A DNA stretch of 64,000 nt from Scilla litardierei (Eukaryota; Streptophyta; Magnoliopsida; Asparagales; Asparagaceae), in assembly GCA_030789695.1 (NCBI GenBank), contig CM061140.1:82088422-82152421 (forward strand). Direction: 5' to 3'. Position 1 is the stretch's first letter. Each line of letters starts with the position of its first letter. Below are positions 9,136 to 19,616 of the stretch, in pieces. The notes beneath the pieces are model-generated. The model had not been told where the DNA came from. It ran no database searches and saw only the letters and a list, made by a program, of their open reading frames with translations. Position numbers and translations under genes: made by a program.

Positions 9136-10849
9136 TGTCACGCCCCGCTTCCCTAAAATGGAGGCGAGGCGTGAGAAGGTCCGCACGAGAGTGGAGCTGT
9201 GAAGCCCCAAACCCGATTAGCGTCAATTAAACATAAGCAGGTCCCTGTAACCACAAACGGAACAATAATAATAACACAAGGAGAGACAGAAATAAAATCT
9301 CATATCTCATCATTTGTCCATGATGAAAGTTAAGTTCAACATCCAGAAAAGCCACCAGGCTAAAAGAAAGAGTCTAAAGGCCCAGAACAAGGCCAACAAA
9401 AGGAACAACGTAACAAAGTATAGGTGCTACGCACCGACAACAAAATAGAAGTCTAAAACAAAAGGGAAAGGCTCAGCAAAGACACTAGGACTGGTCCCCA
9501 GTGTCCACGTACTCCTTGCCAAACACAAGCTCGGGCTCGGCGTCAGCAAACACCTCGTCCTCAACAATGTACTCAGGCTCAGGGTCTAACATGTGTCACC
9601 CAAAAGAGTAAAGGGGCACATGTCAGCAAGTCTAAAAGACTTGGGTAAGGAAACTGAAAAGGAAGGCAACTAGCAACCTAGCAGTTATAGTATGTATGAC
9701 ATGGCAGTTATAACATGAGTGCACAAGTAAGACATGGTGAAACAATAAGTACAAGAGAACAATTATCAGGACAAGTCAAGAGTAGCCAAGCTACTAACAA
9801 TCTCAATCTTTTCACTAGTCACGTTTCAAGTTGTTTGTAGATGTTTACGCCTTACAGTTGAACGGTTTGGCATTCACGCTGATTGGCCGCTTAACACTAC
9901 CCTAGAACCCAGAGTTTACGCCTTACCACTGCAGTTGCTGATCGGGCAGACTCCCAGTTGATTGGCTGCTTAACTCTTACCCCCAATACCCATATGTGAA
10001 CGAGCCAGGGTCCCTGCACACGAGCTCAGTAAATGAGCCAGGGTTGCCCCGCACAAGAGCTCGTTTCCTGGATCACAACCAGGAGCGTATTCCATTTGGC
10101 ATAGGGGTACACCTAGCCTCAATCATTTCACAAGATGTAGCGGAGCTACGCAATCACGGGAACACTTAAAGAATGCAATGACATGACAATTAGTTTGCGT
10201 ACCGTTAATGGAAATTAAACATGACATGGTAGTTGTGCAACATGATAAATGTCGGATCTAGCTTAGTTGTCAAGCTAGTTCCTAAATTGCGCCTAGGCGA
10301 GTATCGTTTCGTCGCCTAGTCTCTTTTACGCCTACAACAAGCAAATGGCCTAAGACATGGCCCAAAACCCTAAGTGGCAAGTTTCACTTGCCTAGCACCG
10401 AGGATGACGATCAATGGGGGTTCGTCCCACGGACGCTAATCTACGGGGAAATCGCTGTTATGGAGAAACAATCATCAAAACAACATTCATTTCATTAGGG
10501 TTTCACAAAAACACAACGGGTTATGAAAACATTAAGAGATCGATTATTACCGTATCGGAAGCGGAAGAATGATGCCGAGCAAGCACGACAACGGAAGAAA
10601 CGCTCCGGAGAACCTAGGGTTCAGATCTGAAATGGATGGGGAAAATCTGTAGAAATGGGGTTTTGGGGGATTTTGGGGGTTTTGATGAAGGTTTGAGGAA
10701 GGTGGAAGGTGGAAAGTGTTAAGTGAGGGTTTGGATGATGGAGGATGAGCTTGGAATGAAGGTTTGAGGGTTTTGGGAAGATGAGAGCTCAATCGGGGAG
10801 AAATTAGGTTTAGAGTTGAAGAAGAATAAGAAGAAAACGTTTGGAGGGG

Positions 10850-10858
10850 TATTTATAG
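10850..10858 (-). promoter_or_regulatory. Tekay-1 3' LTR TATA box
   Basis: Minus strand CTCTATAAATACC, about 45 bp downstream of the first 32-bp module; identical in the other LTR at about 18135-18143. Confidence 0.65.
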
Positions 10859-10902
10859 AGTTTGGTGGCGGCTAGGGCAAAACTAGGGTTTACTGCGCTG
10901 AT

Positions 10903-11317
10903 TAGTCGGTCAAAGAACAACTGTTGACCGACTAGTTCGAGAACTAGTCGGTCGGTTGACCAACGCAGACCGACTAAGTGTAAACAGTAGCTCCAGACGA
11001 AAACCTGAACTAAGAGTTAGTCGGTCAAAGAACAACTACTGACCGACTAGTTTGACATCTAGTCGGTCGATGAACGTTCTTAGACCGACTAAAATTGAAC
11101 AGTAACTGGTACCAAAAATAGTTAATGAGTTAGTCGGTTAAAGGAGCATTGCTGACCGACTAGTTTGCAACCTAGTCGGTCAACCAACGTTCTTAGACCG
11201 ACTAACGATAAACAGTAACTCCTGAACATTTATCAAAGCCCACTAGTCGGTTCAAGAAGGTTTTCCGACCGACTGGATCGTCATCTAGTCGGTCGGTGTC
11301 CCTTCTTACACCGGCTA
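10903..11317 (-). promoter_or_regulatory. Eight 32-bp inverted-repeat modules TAGTCGGTC-N14-GACCGACTA
   Basis: Eight modules start at 10903, 10945 and then in pairs up to 11286. Each has a 9-nt arm TAGTCGGTC (or TAGTCGGTT), exactly 14 nt of variable sequence, then GACCGACTA (variants in the last two modules). Each could form a 9-bp stem or bind a protein dimer. The modules come in close pairs separated by 40-70 bp. Upstream of the minus-strand TATA box. Confidence 0.9.
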
Positions 11318-11589
11318 ATGTGCACTAAAAGTTCTGAAATGGAGCGCGAAGCTCCGGGATCGATTTCTAAGACTCCTAGGCTTGATCTAACAATAAGATA
11401 TGACCGATATGAAGCCCGTCACGAATGACTTAATCCAAAATCGACGATTCTAAAGAAGAAGCTAGAAAATCACGACGAAACGATCGAAAACGAAAGCTAC
11501 GGAGACGAAAACCACACATGAGGAGAAAATCCACCAAAACATATATATATAATATAATAAATCCAGATACAAGAAAACCAGTCGTTACA

Positions 11590-11605
11590 TCCTCCCCAAC
11601 TTAAG
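11590..11605 (-). other. Tekay-1 polypurine tract
   Basis: The minus strand reads CTTAAGTTGGGGAGGA directly before the TG of the 3' LTR. Homologous sequence lies beside the Tekay-2 LTR at 59187. Confidence 0.75.
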
Positions 11606-11635
11606 AAAAATTCCGTCCTCGGAATTTCCCAACAC

Positions 11636-12538
11636 TCACGTGTCCGGAAACAAAAGTGGGAAACGCTCTCGCATCTCATCCTCATTCTCCCAAGTAGACT
11701 CTCCAGGCGAGCCGTGTCACCACATCACCCTCACAAGATTGACAACCTTGTTCCGAAGTGACTTCTGACGCCTGTCCAGAATCTACACTGGCTGCTGGTC
11801 ATACGTCATATCGGGTCGAACGGTAATCTCCGAGAAATCCACAGCATGAGATGGGTCGCTAATGTATCGACGAAGCTGCGACACATGGAAAACATTGTGA
11901 ACTCCTTCCAAGGATGGCGGCAAGGCTAAGCGGTAAGCTACCTCGCCAACCCTCTCTAGAATGTCAAACGGTCCAATGTATCACGGGCTCAACTTCCCTC
12001 GCTTCCCAAAGCGAATCACACCACGATTCGGGGAAATCTTCAAGAACACATGGTCGCCCGGCTGAAACTCCAAAGGACGACGTTTAGCATCCGTCCAATG
12101 CTTAAAACGGTCCTGATCAATCCTCAACCTCTCCCAAATGTTCCTGACAACGTCCACAGCCTCTACAATCATCTCAGGTCCCAACAGCTCACGATCACCA
12201 ACGTCATCCCAACTCAATGGCGATCGACATTTCCTCCCATAAAGAGCGGCGAAAGGTGCCATGCCAATACTAGCCTGGAAGCTGTTGTTGTAGGAAAACT
12301 CTACCAGATGTAGATGGTCCTCCCACGAACCCTTAAAATCCAACATGCACGCCCTCAGCATGTCCTCCAAGATCTGAATCGTCCTCTCGGACTGGCCATC
12401 CGTCTACGAATGGTACGCCGTGCTGAAACTCAGACGCGTACCCAAACTCTTCTGCAAACTCTACCAGAACTGAGATGTGAACCTCGTGTCTCTGTCCGAC
12501 ACGATACTCACGGGGACTCCGTGAAGTCGCACGACCTC
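11636..12538 (-). pseudogene. Tekay-1 integrase second exon: catalytic core end and chromodomain-like tail
   Basis: Continues integrase after the 71-bp intron. It encodes the second catalytic Asp region (IVSDRD), the third catalytic residue in QSER, the C-terminal DNA-binding region, the GPF segment and HVSQLR, and a tail typical of Tekay/Del chromoviruses with a degenerate chromodomain. The reading frame ends at TGA 11636-11638. In-frame stops at a Trp-flanking codon, in the HPQTDG region, after KLSP (a CGA-to-TGA type change near 11980), and twice in the tail make it inactive. The longest open piece is 11981-12370. Confidence 0.85.
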
Positions 12539-12609
12539 CTGCACGATTCACGTTACATCACCATCTAAACTAGAAAAAGGAAATAGAAACGGAGAGTAAA
12601 AGAATTTAC
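12539..12609 (-). other. Predicted 71-bp spliceosomal intron in Tekay-1 integrase
   Basis: Minus strand: donor GGAG|GTAAATTC at 12609 and acceptor CGTGCAG|GAG at 12539, with a T-rich interior. Removing it joins the two halves of integrase in phase 0 at a position where other Gypsy integrases are continuous. Without removal the protein ends 14 residues into the intron and lacks the second and third catalytic residues. Tekay-2 has a 73-bp intron at the same codon (60260-60332), though the interior differs. Confidence 0.8.
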
Positions 12610-14676
12610 CTCCAAGTATCTCCTCGCTAGCGCCTCAGTGGATTGTCCCACTCGGAATAGAATAAAGTGCGCGGATTTGGTCAATCGATCTACGATCACC
12701 CAAATCGCGTCATTCTGCTTCGGACTCCGAGGTAGTCCAGTCACGAAATCCATAGTGATGTGTTGCCACTTCCACTCCGGAATCGGAAGCGGTTGTAGCA
12801 ACCCGGCCGTACGCTGATGCTCCGCCTTCACTTGCTGGCAAACCAAACACTTGGCTACACTCCGAGCCACACTCCTCTTCATACCATGCCACCAATAATT
12901 CAGACGAAGATCCTTGTACATCTTGGTCCCACCAGGATGCACAGAATACGGCGAACTGTGTGCCTCCACCATCAACTCCTCTCTAATATCCCCAGCTGGC
13001 ACACACAACCTGGCTCCAAACCTCAGCGAGCCATCCTCATGAATCAAAAAGTCAGTCCGCAGACCGGCTTCCACCTGCTCCCGAATCTTAACCAACTTCG
13101 GATCTCTAACCTGGCCAGCCTTAATCCGATCCACGATCGTTGACTGTATATGCATACACATCAACGAAGAAACCTCCCCAGGAAGAACAACCTCAATCCC
13201 AGACTCGCAAAAATCCCGCTGCAGTCTCCACTGCGAGGTCAACAACATCACCGCTGGAAGCCTACTCAGCGCATCAGGAACCACATTCACCTTGCCAGGG
13301 TGATACTGCAAATCAATCTCATAATCTGCCATGAGCTCCAACCATCGACGCTGTCGCATGTTGAGCTCCTTCTGAGTAAAAATGTACTTCAAGCTTTTGT
13401 GATCGGTGAAAATCTTCACTTTCTCACACAGCAGGAAGTGCCTCCAAATCTTAAGAGCAAACACAACAGCAGCCAACTCCAAATCATGCGTCGGGTAATT
13501 CTTCTCATGAACCTTGAGCTGACGCGAAGCATAAGCCACTACATGCCCGTGCTGATGCAAAACACAACCGAGACCTTTGCCAGAAGCATCGCAAAAGATC
13601 TCAAATCCACCGCTGCGATCAGGCACAACAAGAATAGGGGCAGTCGTCAATCTCTCCCTCAGAACACCAAAAGCATTCTCACAATCACACGACCAAACAA
13701 AAGGTACATCCTTCCGCGTCAATCTGGTCATCGGCTCAGTAATACGGGAAAAGTCCTTAATGAAACACCGATAGTAACCGGCAAGCCCAAGGAAACTCCG
13801 AATCTCAGATGCTGACTGCGGAACAGGCCACTCTCTGATGGCCCTGACCTTCTCGGGATCCACTGAAATACCATCTCCAGTCACCACATGCCCGAGAAAA
13901 GCAACCCTGTCCAGCCAAAACTCGCACTTTGAAAACTTAGCATACAACCGATGCTTCCTCAAAATCTCCAATACCGTCCTCAAGTGCGAGGCATGCTCCT
14001 CCTCTGACTTTGAATAGATCAGAATGTCGTCAATAAAGATAACGACAAACGTATCCAAAAGGTCATAGAAAATCAGGTTCATCAGATTCATGAAAACTGC
14101 GGGTGCGTTAGTTACGCCGAAAGGTATAACCACAAACTCATAGTGTCCATACTTCGTCCTGAAAGCTGTCTTCGAAACATCATCCTTCTTCACCTTCAGC
14201 TGATGATAACCGCTTCTCAGATCCAACTTCGAAAACACCCTCGAACCTCCAAGCTGATCAAAAATATCATCGATGCAAGGCAACGGGTATTTATTCTTGA
14301 TGGTCACCGCATTCAACTCCCGATAGTCCACGCACATGTGACACGAACCATCCTTCTTCTTCACCAGCAGCACCGGTGCTCCCCACGGAGACACACTCGG
14401 GTTGATATAACCCTTCTGCAAAAGCTCATCCAGCTGCTTCCGCAATTCCTCCAACTCAGCGGGTGCCATACGATACGGCGCCTTCGAATTCGGTTGCGCT
14501 CCCGGAAGAAGATCAATAGAAAATTCTAAAGCTCGTTCAGGTGGCAACCCAGACATCTCCTCGGGGAAGACATCATCAAAATCCCGCACAACCGCTGGCC
14601 TCTCCAGCTCCATCTGCATAGCCACAACCTCCACTGGCCTGGCCCGAAACCTAACCGGACCAAGCGAACTGCTATC
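12610..14676 (-). pseudogene. Tekay-1 RT, RNase H and integrase first exon
   Basis: Open for 689 codons from an ATG at 14634, and preceded in frame by protease with one TGA at 14677-14679. Domains: RT about residues 45-255 with YRELN (104) and the catalytic FIDD (200-203); RNase H about 340-455 with catalytic Asp350, Glu386, Asp411 and Asp454; integrase H2C2 zinc finger with His559, His566, Cys596 and Cys599; the first catalytic Asp at 629. The element-encoded frame leaves the exon after residue 675, where the intron begins. Copies the genomic RNA and starts integration in virus-like particles. The piece itself is intact, unusually so for this window. Confidence 0.92.
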
Positions 14677-15029
14677 TCAGCAGAACTCAAACACTGGATG
14701 TCCGGGAATCTCGAACACCACCTTCTTCCTCCGACAGTCGATCGTAGCATAGAAGCTCGCAAGCCAATCCATCCCAAGGACCGCATCATAGTTGATGATA
14801 TCGTGGACAATGAAATCAGCGTAAAGCTCATGTCCACAGACCACCAACGGGCAAGAATTGCAACCAAGATGCACCGAGACCACGCCATTTCCCGTGATGA
14901 TATTCCAACTCTTCGGAAGAGGGGACGTCGACAAGGAATGCTTCCCCACGAAGCTCCGAGAAATAATACACATCGATGCACCAGAGTCAAAGAGGACTCG
15001 CGCAGGAAAAGTGCACACCAAAATCACAC
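14677..15029 (-). pseudogene. Tekay-1 aspartic protease exon
   Basis: Contains the retroviral-type protease motif DSGAS followed by hydrophobic strands and the second conserved GMDWL element. It would cleave the Gag-Pol polyprotein. The upstream end at 15029 is set by the predicted acceptor, since the bases beyond it show no protein similarity. It ends at an in-frame TGA at 14677-14679, after which the frame continues directly into RT. The stop could be a mutation or a site of readthrough; one copy cannot tell. Confidence 0.85.
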
Positions 15030-15140
15030 CTACAAACAGTCTAACAATCATGCCCTAGTCTAGCAAACAATCATGTTCAAGCAAGCAACATAATCTAACA
15101 AACAAGCCAAATAAGAAAGGAACAGCTAGGTGAGGATTAC
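15030..15140 (-). other. Predicted 111-bp spliceosomal intron between gag and protease (Tekay-1)
   Basis: Minus strand donor CGCAG|GTAATCC at 15140, acceptor TTTGTAG|GTGTG at 15030, T-rich interior, phase 1. The gag stop codon (15055-15057) lies inside it. Splicing puts gag and protease in a single frame; unspliced RNA ends translation just after Gag. That would give a splicing-controlled Gag to Gag-Pol ratio. Confidence 0.7.
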
Positions 15141-16277
15141 CTGCGATAACCTCTTCCACAGCCCCGTTCTCCACAGCGGTCATCAGAAAAGCCTGCCTCC
15201 TCGGTGGAATAGCATGCTGAAAAGCCTGCCTCTGTGGAACAAGAGCTGCTCCACGTCCAGCAGGAACAGTCGCTCTCTGCTGCAACGGCTGTGCTGCAAC
15301 AGGTGCCCTCCGCAGCTGATTCGCATGCCGACAATCCTTCGCGACATGAGAAGCATCACCACAAACCAAACACTGGCCCAGAAACTTCCTACACTGATCC
15401 TTGATGTGGCCAGGCTTGCCGCAGAAATGGCAAGTCTTCAGATTAGGCCCTCCTGGCCTCTTGAACTGCACCGGATGATTAGGCTTGAAACCAGGCCTAA
15501 CCACCGCTTCGGCCTGCTCCATAGGCCTCTTCCCAGCACCAGAAACATGTCCTCTCCTCTGACTCAGGTTCAGCTCCTGCCTCCTCGTAGCGACCAGAAC
15601 CTTCTGATAAGAGTCCAGATCAGAGGAAGACACAAAACTCTGGAGCTCCAAAGTAAGTCCCTGTAGGAACCTCTGAGCCCTCTCATCAGCATCCTGCACC
15701 ATCTTCGGTGCGAACCGACTAAGCCTAGTGAACTCTTGGTGGTACAGGTCCACCGTCAAGCTCCCTTGCTTCAGGTCAATAAAGCGCTGCAAAATCTCCT
15801 TCCTGCAGCCTTCGGAAAGAACTCCTCATCAAACCTGGACTTAAAGGTAGTCCAAGCTATCGGCTCCACCAACATCTTCTCTTCCGCATCCCACCAGTTC
15901 CGAGCATTATCCTTGAGTTGCCTCTTCGCCAAATCAACCCATCCAGCCGGGGTGATCTTGGCCATCTTCAAATTTTCCTCAATGTTCCGAATCCACTCAT
16001 CGACGGCCAGAGGACCCTCAGACCCATCAAAATATGCGGGACCCAGCTCCCGAAATTGCTTCGCTCCCGGCTCGGAGCGAGGGGCCTCCGGAGTTGCCCA
16101 AACAGCTCGACCAGCAGGAGCATTCTGGACTTGCAGGAGCACGCCTTGCTGCACCTGCATCATCTGAAGCATCATCCGCATCATCTCTCCATTGGTGGGT
16201 TCCCGCTCAGGCTCCTCATCATGAGGGGGCGCACCACTACCACTACCACCACCACGGGTGATTCACCTTCCTGCCAT
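15141..16277 (-). pseudogene. Tekay-1 Gag (capsid and nucleocapsid)
   Basis: Starts at ATG 16277, followed at the fifth codon by TGA in a CGA-like context, then a Gly/Ser-rich stretch and the capsid domain (WIRNIEENLKMAK, LAKRQLKDNARNWW). A 1-nt deletion near 15795 shifts the frame within FFPKAA / ILQRFIDLKQG. The second half (15141-15792) has two CCHC zinc knuckles, CHFCGKPGHIKDQC and CLVCGDASHVAKDC, that bind genomic RNA. The last codon is completed across the predicted intron. Gag assembles the particle. The leader from the LTR to the ATG is only about 145 bp. Confidence 0.9.
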
Positions 16278-16422
16278 CTAGTGACACAGAAAACGAAACA
16301 ATTAGACTCATAGCTTATGACTCGTACGTCGAACTTAGTTTATTGGACATTCTAATATTATTATCGCTATTCCAGCAATTCGCAGTTACAGAAGAGGACC
16401 TGCATGGGCCACCAACAAAACC
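16278..16422 (-). other. Tekay-1 leader and primer-binding region
   Basis: 145 bp between the 5' LTR and gag. The expected TGGTATCAGAG primer site is not obvious; a TGGTGGCCC sequence lies about 10 nt from the LTR on the minus strand. The primer tRNA is unresolved. Confidence 0.5.
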
Positions 16423-18134
16423 TGTCACGCCCCACTTCCCTAAAATGGAGGCGAGGCGTGAGAAGGTCCGCACGAGAGTGGAGTTGTGAAGCCCCAAACC
16501 CGATAAGCGTCAATAAAACATAAGCAGGTCCCTGTAACCACAAATGGAACAATAATAATAACACAAGGAGAGACAGAAATAAAATCTCATATCTCATCAT
16601 TTGTCCAACATGAAAGTTAAGTTCAACATCCAGAAAAGCCACCAGGCTAAAAGAAAGAGTCTAAAGGCCCAGAACAAGGCCAACAAAAGGAACAACGTAA
16701 CAAAGTATAGGTGCTACGCACCGACAACAAAATAGCAGTCTAAAACAAAAGGGAAAGGCTCAGCGAAGACACTAGGACTGGTCCCCAGTGTCCACGTACT
16801 CCTCGCCAAACACAAGCTCGGGCTCGGCGTCAGCAAACACCTCGTCCTCAACAATGTACTCAGGCTTAGGGTCTAACATGTGTCACCCAAAAGAGTAAAG
16901 GGGAACATGTCAGCAAGTCTAAAAGACTTGGGCAAGGAAACTGAAAAGGAAGGCAACTAGCAACCTAGCAGTTATAGTATGCATGACATGGCAGTTATAA
17001 CATGAGTGCATAAGTAAGACATGGTGAAACAATAAGTACAAGAGAACAATTATCCGGACAAGTCAAGAGTAGCCAAGCTACTAACAATCTCAATCTTTTC
17101 ACTAGTTAAGTTTCAAGTTGTTTGTAGATGTTTACGCCTTATAGTTGAATGGTTTGGCATTCACGCTGATTGGCCGCTTAACACTACCCCAGAACCCAGA
17201 GTTTACGCCTTACCACTGCAGTTGCTGATCAGGCAGACTCCCAGTTGATTGGCCGCTTAACTCTTACCCCCAATACCCACATGTGAACGAGCCAGGGTCC
17301 CTGCACACGAGCTCAGTAAATGAGCCAGGGTTGCCCCGCACAAGAGCTCGTTTCCTGGATCACAACCAGGAGCGTATTCCATTTGGTATAGGGGTGCACC
17401 TAGCCTCAATCATTTCATAAGATGTAGCGGAGCTACGCAATCACGGGAACACTTAAAGAATGCAATGACATGACAATTAGTTTGCGTACCATTAATGGAA
17501 ATTAAACATGACATGGTAGTTGTGCAACATGATAAATGTCGGATCTAGCTTCGTTGTCAAGCTAGTTCCTAAATTGCGCCTAGGCGAGTATCGTTTCGTC
17601 GCCTAGTCTCTTTTACGCCTACAACAAGTAAATGGCCTAAGACATGGCCCAAAACCCTAAGTGGCAAGTTTCACTTGCCTAGCACCGAGGATGAAGATCA
17701 ACGAGGGTTCGTCCCACGGACGCTAATCTACGGGGAAATCGCTGTTATGGAGAAACAATCATCAAAACAACATTCATTTCATTAGGGTTTCACAAAAACA
17801 CAACGGGTTATGAAAACATTAAGAGATCGATTATTACCGTATAGGAAGCGAAAGAATGATGCCGAGCAAGCACGACAACGGAAGAAACGCTCCGGAGAAC
17901 CTAGGGTTCAGATCTGAAATGGATGGGGAAAATCTGTAGAAATGGGGTTTGGGGGATTTTGGGGGTTTTGATGAAGGTTTGAGGAAGGTGGAAGGTGGAA
18001 AGTGTTAAGTGAGGGTTTGGATGATGGAGGATGAGCTTGGAATGAAGGTTTGAGGTTTTTGGGAAGATGAGAGCTCAATGGGGGAGAAATTAGGTTTAGA
18101 GTTGAAGAAGAATAAGAAGAAAACGTTTGGAGGG

Positions 18135-18143
18135 GTATTTATA
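18135..18143 (-). promoter_or_regulatory. Tekay-1 5' LTR TATA box
   Basis: Minus strand CTCTATAAATACC, about 46 bp downstream of the first module of the array. This copy would start the genomic RNA. Confidence 0.65.
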
Positions 18144-18188
18144 GAGTTTGGTGGCGGCTAGGGCAAAACTAGGGTTTACTACGCTGAT

Positions 18189-18603
18189 TAGTCGGTCAAA
18201 GAACAACTGTTGACCGACTAGTTCGAGAACTAGTCGGTCGGTTGACCAATGCAGACCGACTAAGTGTAAACAGTAGCTCCAGACGAAAACCTAAACTAAG
18301 AGTTAGTCGGTCAAAGAACAACTACTGACCGACTAGTTTGACATCTAGTCGGTCGATGAACGTTCTTAGACCGACTAAAATTGAACAGTAACTGGTACCA
18401 AAAATAGTTAATGAGTTAGTCGGTTAAAGGAGCATTGCTGACCGACTAGTTTGCAACCTAGTCGGTCAACCAACGTTCTTAGACCGACTAACGATAAACA
18501 GTAACTCCTGAACATTTATCAAAGCCCACTAGTCGGTTCAAGAAGGTTTTCCGACCGACTGGATCGTCATCTAGTCGGTCGGTGTCCCTTCTTACACCGG
18601 CTA
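18189..18603 (-). promoter_or_regulatory. Eight 32-bp modules TAGTCGGTC-N14-GACCGACTA (5' LTR copy)
   Basis: Same eight modules as at 10903-11317, with half-sites and spacers almost identical between the two LTRs, as expected for a recent insertion. Confidence 0.9.
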
Positions 18604-18875
18604 ATGTGCACTGAAAGTTCCGAAATGGAGCGCGACGCTCCGGGATCGATTTCTAAGACTCCTAGGCTTGATCTAACAATAAGATATGACCGATATGAAG
18701 CCCGTCATGAATGACTTACTCCAAAATCGACGATTCTAAAGAAGAAGCTAGAAAATCACGACGAAACGATCGAAAACGAAAGCTACGGAGACGAAAACCA
18801 CACATGAGGAGAAAATCCACCAAAACATATATATATAATATAATAAATCTAGATACAAGAAAACCAGTCGTTACA

Positions 18876-18880
18876 CAACA
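18876..18880. repeat. Target-site duplication of Tekay-1 (right)
   Basis: caaca, copy of 9131-9135. Confidence 0.95.
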
Positions 18881-19557
18881 TACTCTAGATGGAGTTTTTG
18901 GTAAAGACCGAACTAACACATGCGACACTAACTCCCCATAAATGGGAGAGATGAATTCTTTCTTAGTCATTACTCTCCTCGTACGCTTCAAGTGTCACAC
19001 AACCAAAGACCTTTCAATTGGCCTTGCCTCGAAGCTAGGTCAAAGATCTAAGTGACACCGTTCACATACAAGTTTGTACAATGACCTCAAGGCTAAGGAC
19101 TAACTTGCCCATCATCACTGAGGGATATCACTACAGATCAATTTATGTTAACCATGTGATAACTCCTGTTGGGTTGTTTAGTGAACTCATTCTCCAATGA
19201 GCACCTGTGTCTCGTCTCCGACTTCACCAAGTTAAACGACTATGAGATCTCGTCTCCGCTACTGAGTGAAGACAATGACAGAATAGTCTATCTAAGTGTC
19301 GATATCCTATTCTCGTCACATCTACGACTACAAACTATTTTAGACTTAAGCACTATCAGTCAGACATTTTTTATAATCGATATCTTCATCTAGATATATA
19401 CATGACCTTGCTCTAAGTCTAAGGAAAACACCTAAGTATTTTAATGATGAGTTCATAATTGCAATACTTAGACAATTGATACCAGAAAGCACACTTTCAT
19501 TTATGAACAACATGTTTTACTTAGATAAATTGCCTTGAGGGCATACATCTCTCAATA
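18881..19557 (-). repeat. Copia-1 3' LTR, inner part
   Basis: Resumes Copia-1 LTR sequence after Tekay-1, matching 25427-26094 of the other LTR. It ends at the polypurine tract; the terminal CA reads TA here. Confidence 0.85.
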
Positions 19558-19573
19558 TCTCCCACTTGCACTC
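19558..19573 (-). other. Copia-1 polypurine tract
   Basis: Minus strand GAGTGCAAGTGGGAGA directly before the 3' LTR. Copia-2 and Copia-3 have the same tract at about 36744-36759 and 41116-41131. Confidence 0.8.
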
Positions 19574-19616
19574 AGGCCCATTTATCTCAGTATCTCATAT
19601 CGCTTTTACTCACTAG

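Larger units (their letters stand above)
9136..11589 (-). repeat. Tekay-1 3' LTR
   Basis: Plus-strand ends are TGTCACGCCCC and GTCGTTACA; on the minus strand this is TG...CA. It matches 16423-18875 nearly base for base. It contains a module array at 10903-11317 and a minus-strand TATA box at 10850-10858. No gene in it. Confidence 0.95.
9136..18875 (-). mobile_element. Tekay-1: near-complete Ty3/Gypsy chromovirus (Tekay/Del-type)
   Basis: 9.7-kb element on the minus strand with two ~2.45-kb LTRs that differ at only a few bases per hundred, 5-bp duplications (caaca), gag with two zinc knuckles, protease, RT, RNase H and integrase in Gypsy order, and a C-terminal chromodomain-like tail. It lies inside the 3' LTR of Copia-1. 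The reading frame is interrupted by two apparent spliceosomal introns (15030-15140 and 12539-12609), one 1-nt frameshift and several stop codons. It is the youngest insertion in the window by LTR similarity. Confidence 0.95.
16423..18875 (-). repeat. Tekay-1 5' LTR
   Basis: 2453 bp, partner of 9136-11589. Contains the same minus-strand TATA box (about 18135-18143) and module array (18189-18603). It drives the element's transcript toward lower coordinates. Confidence 0.95.

Noticed and set aside
12565..12570. Short C-terminal extension ([14 protein letters not shown]) as a real end of the Tekay-1 integrase
   Set aside because: It is hydrophobic, differs completely in Tekay-2 (which has its own unrelated extension), and starts exactly at a GT donor; it is better explained as intron translation.
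13150..13815. 221-aa ORF on the plus strand
   Set aside because: It is antisense to the intact RNase H/RT frame of Tekay-1; its openness follows from codon use of the real gene.
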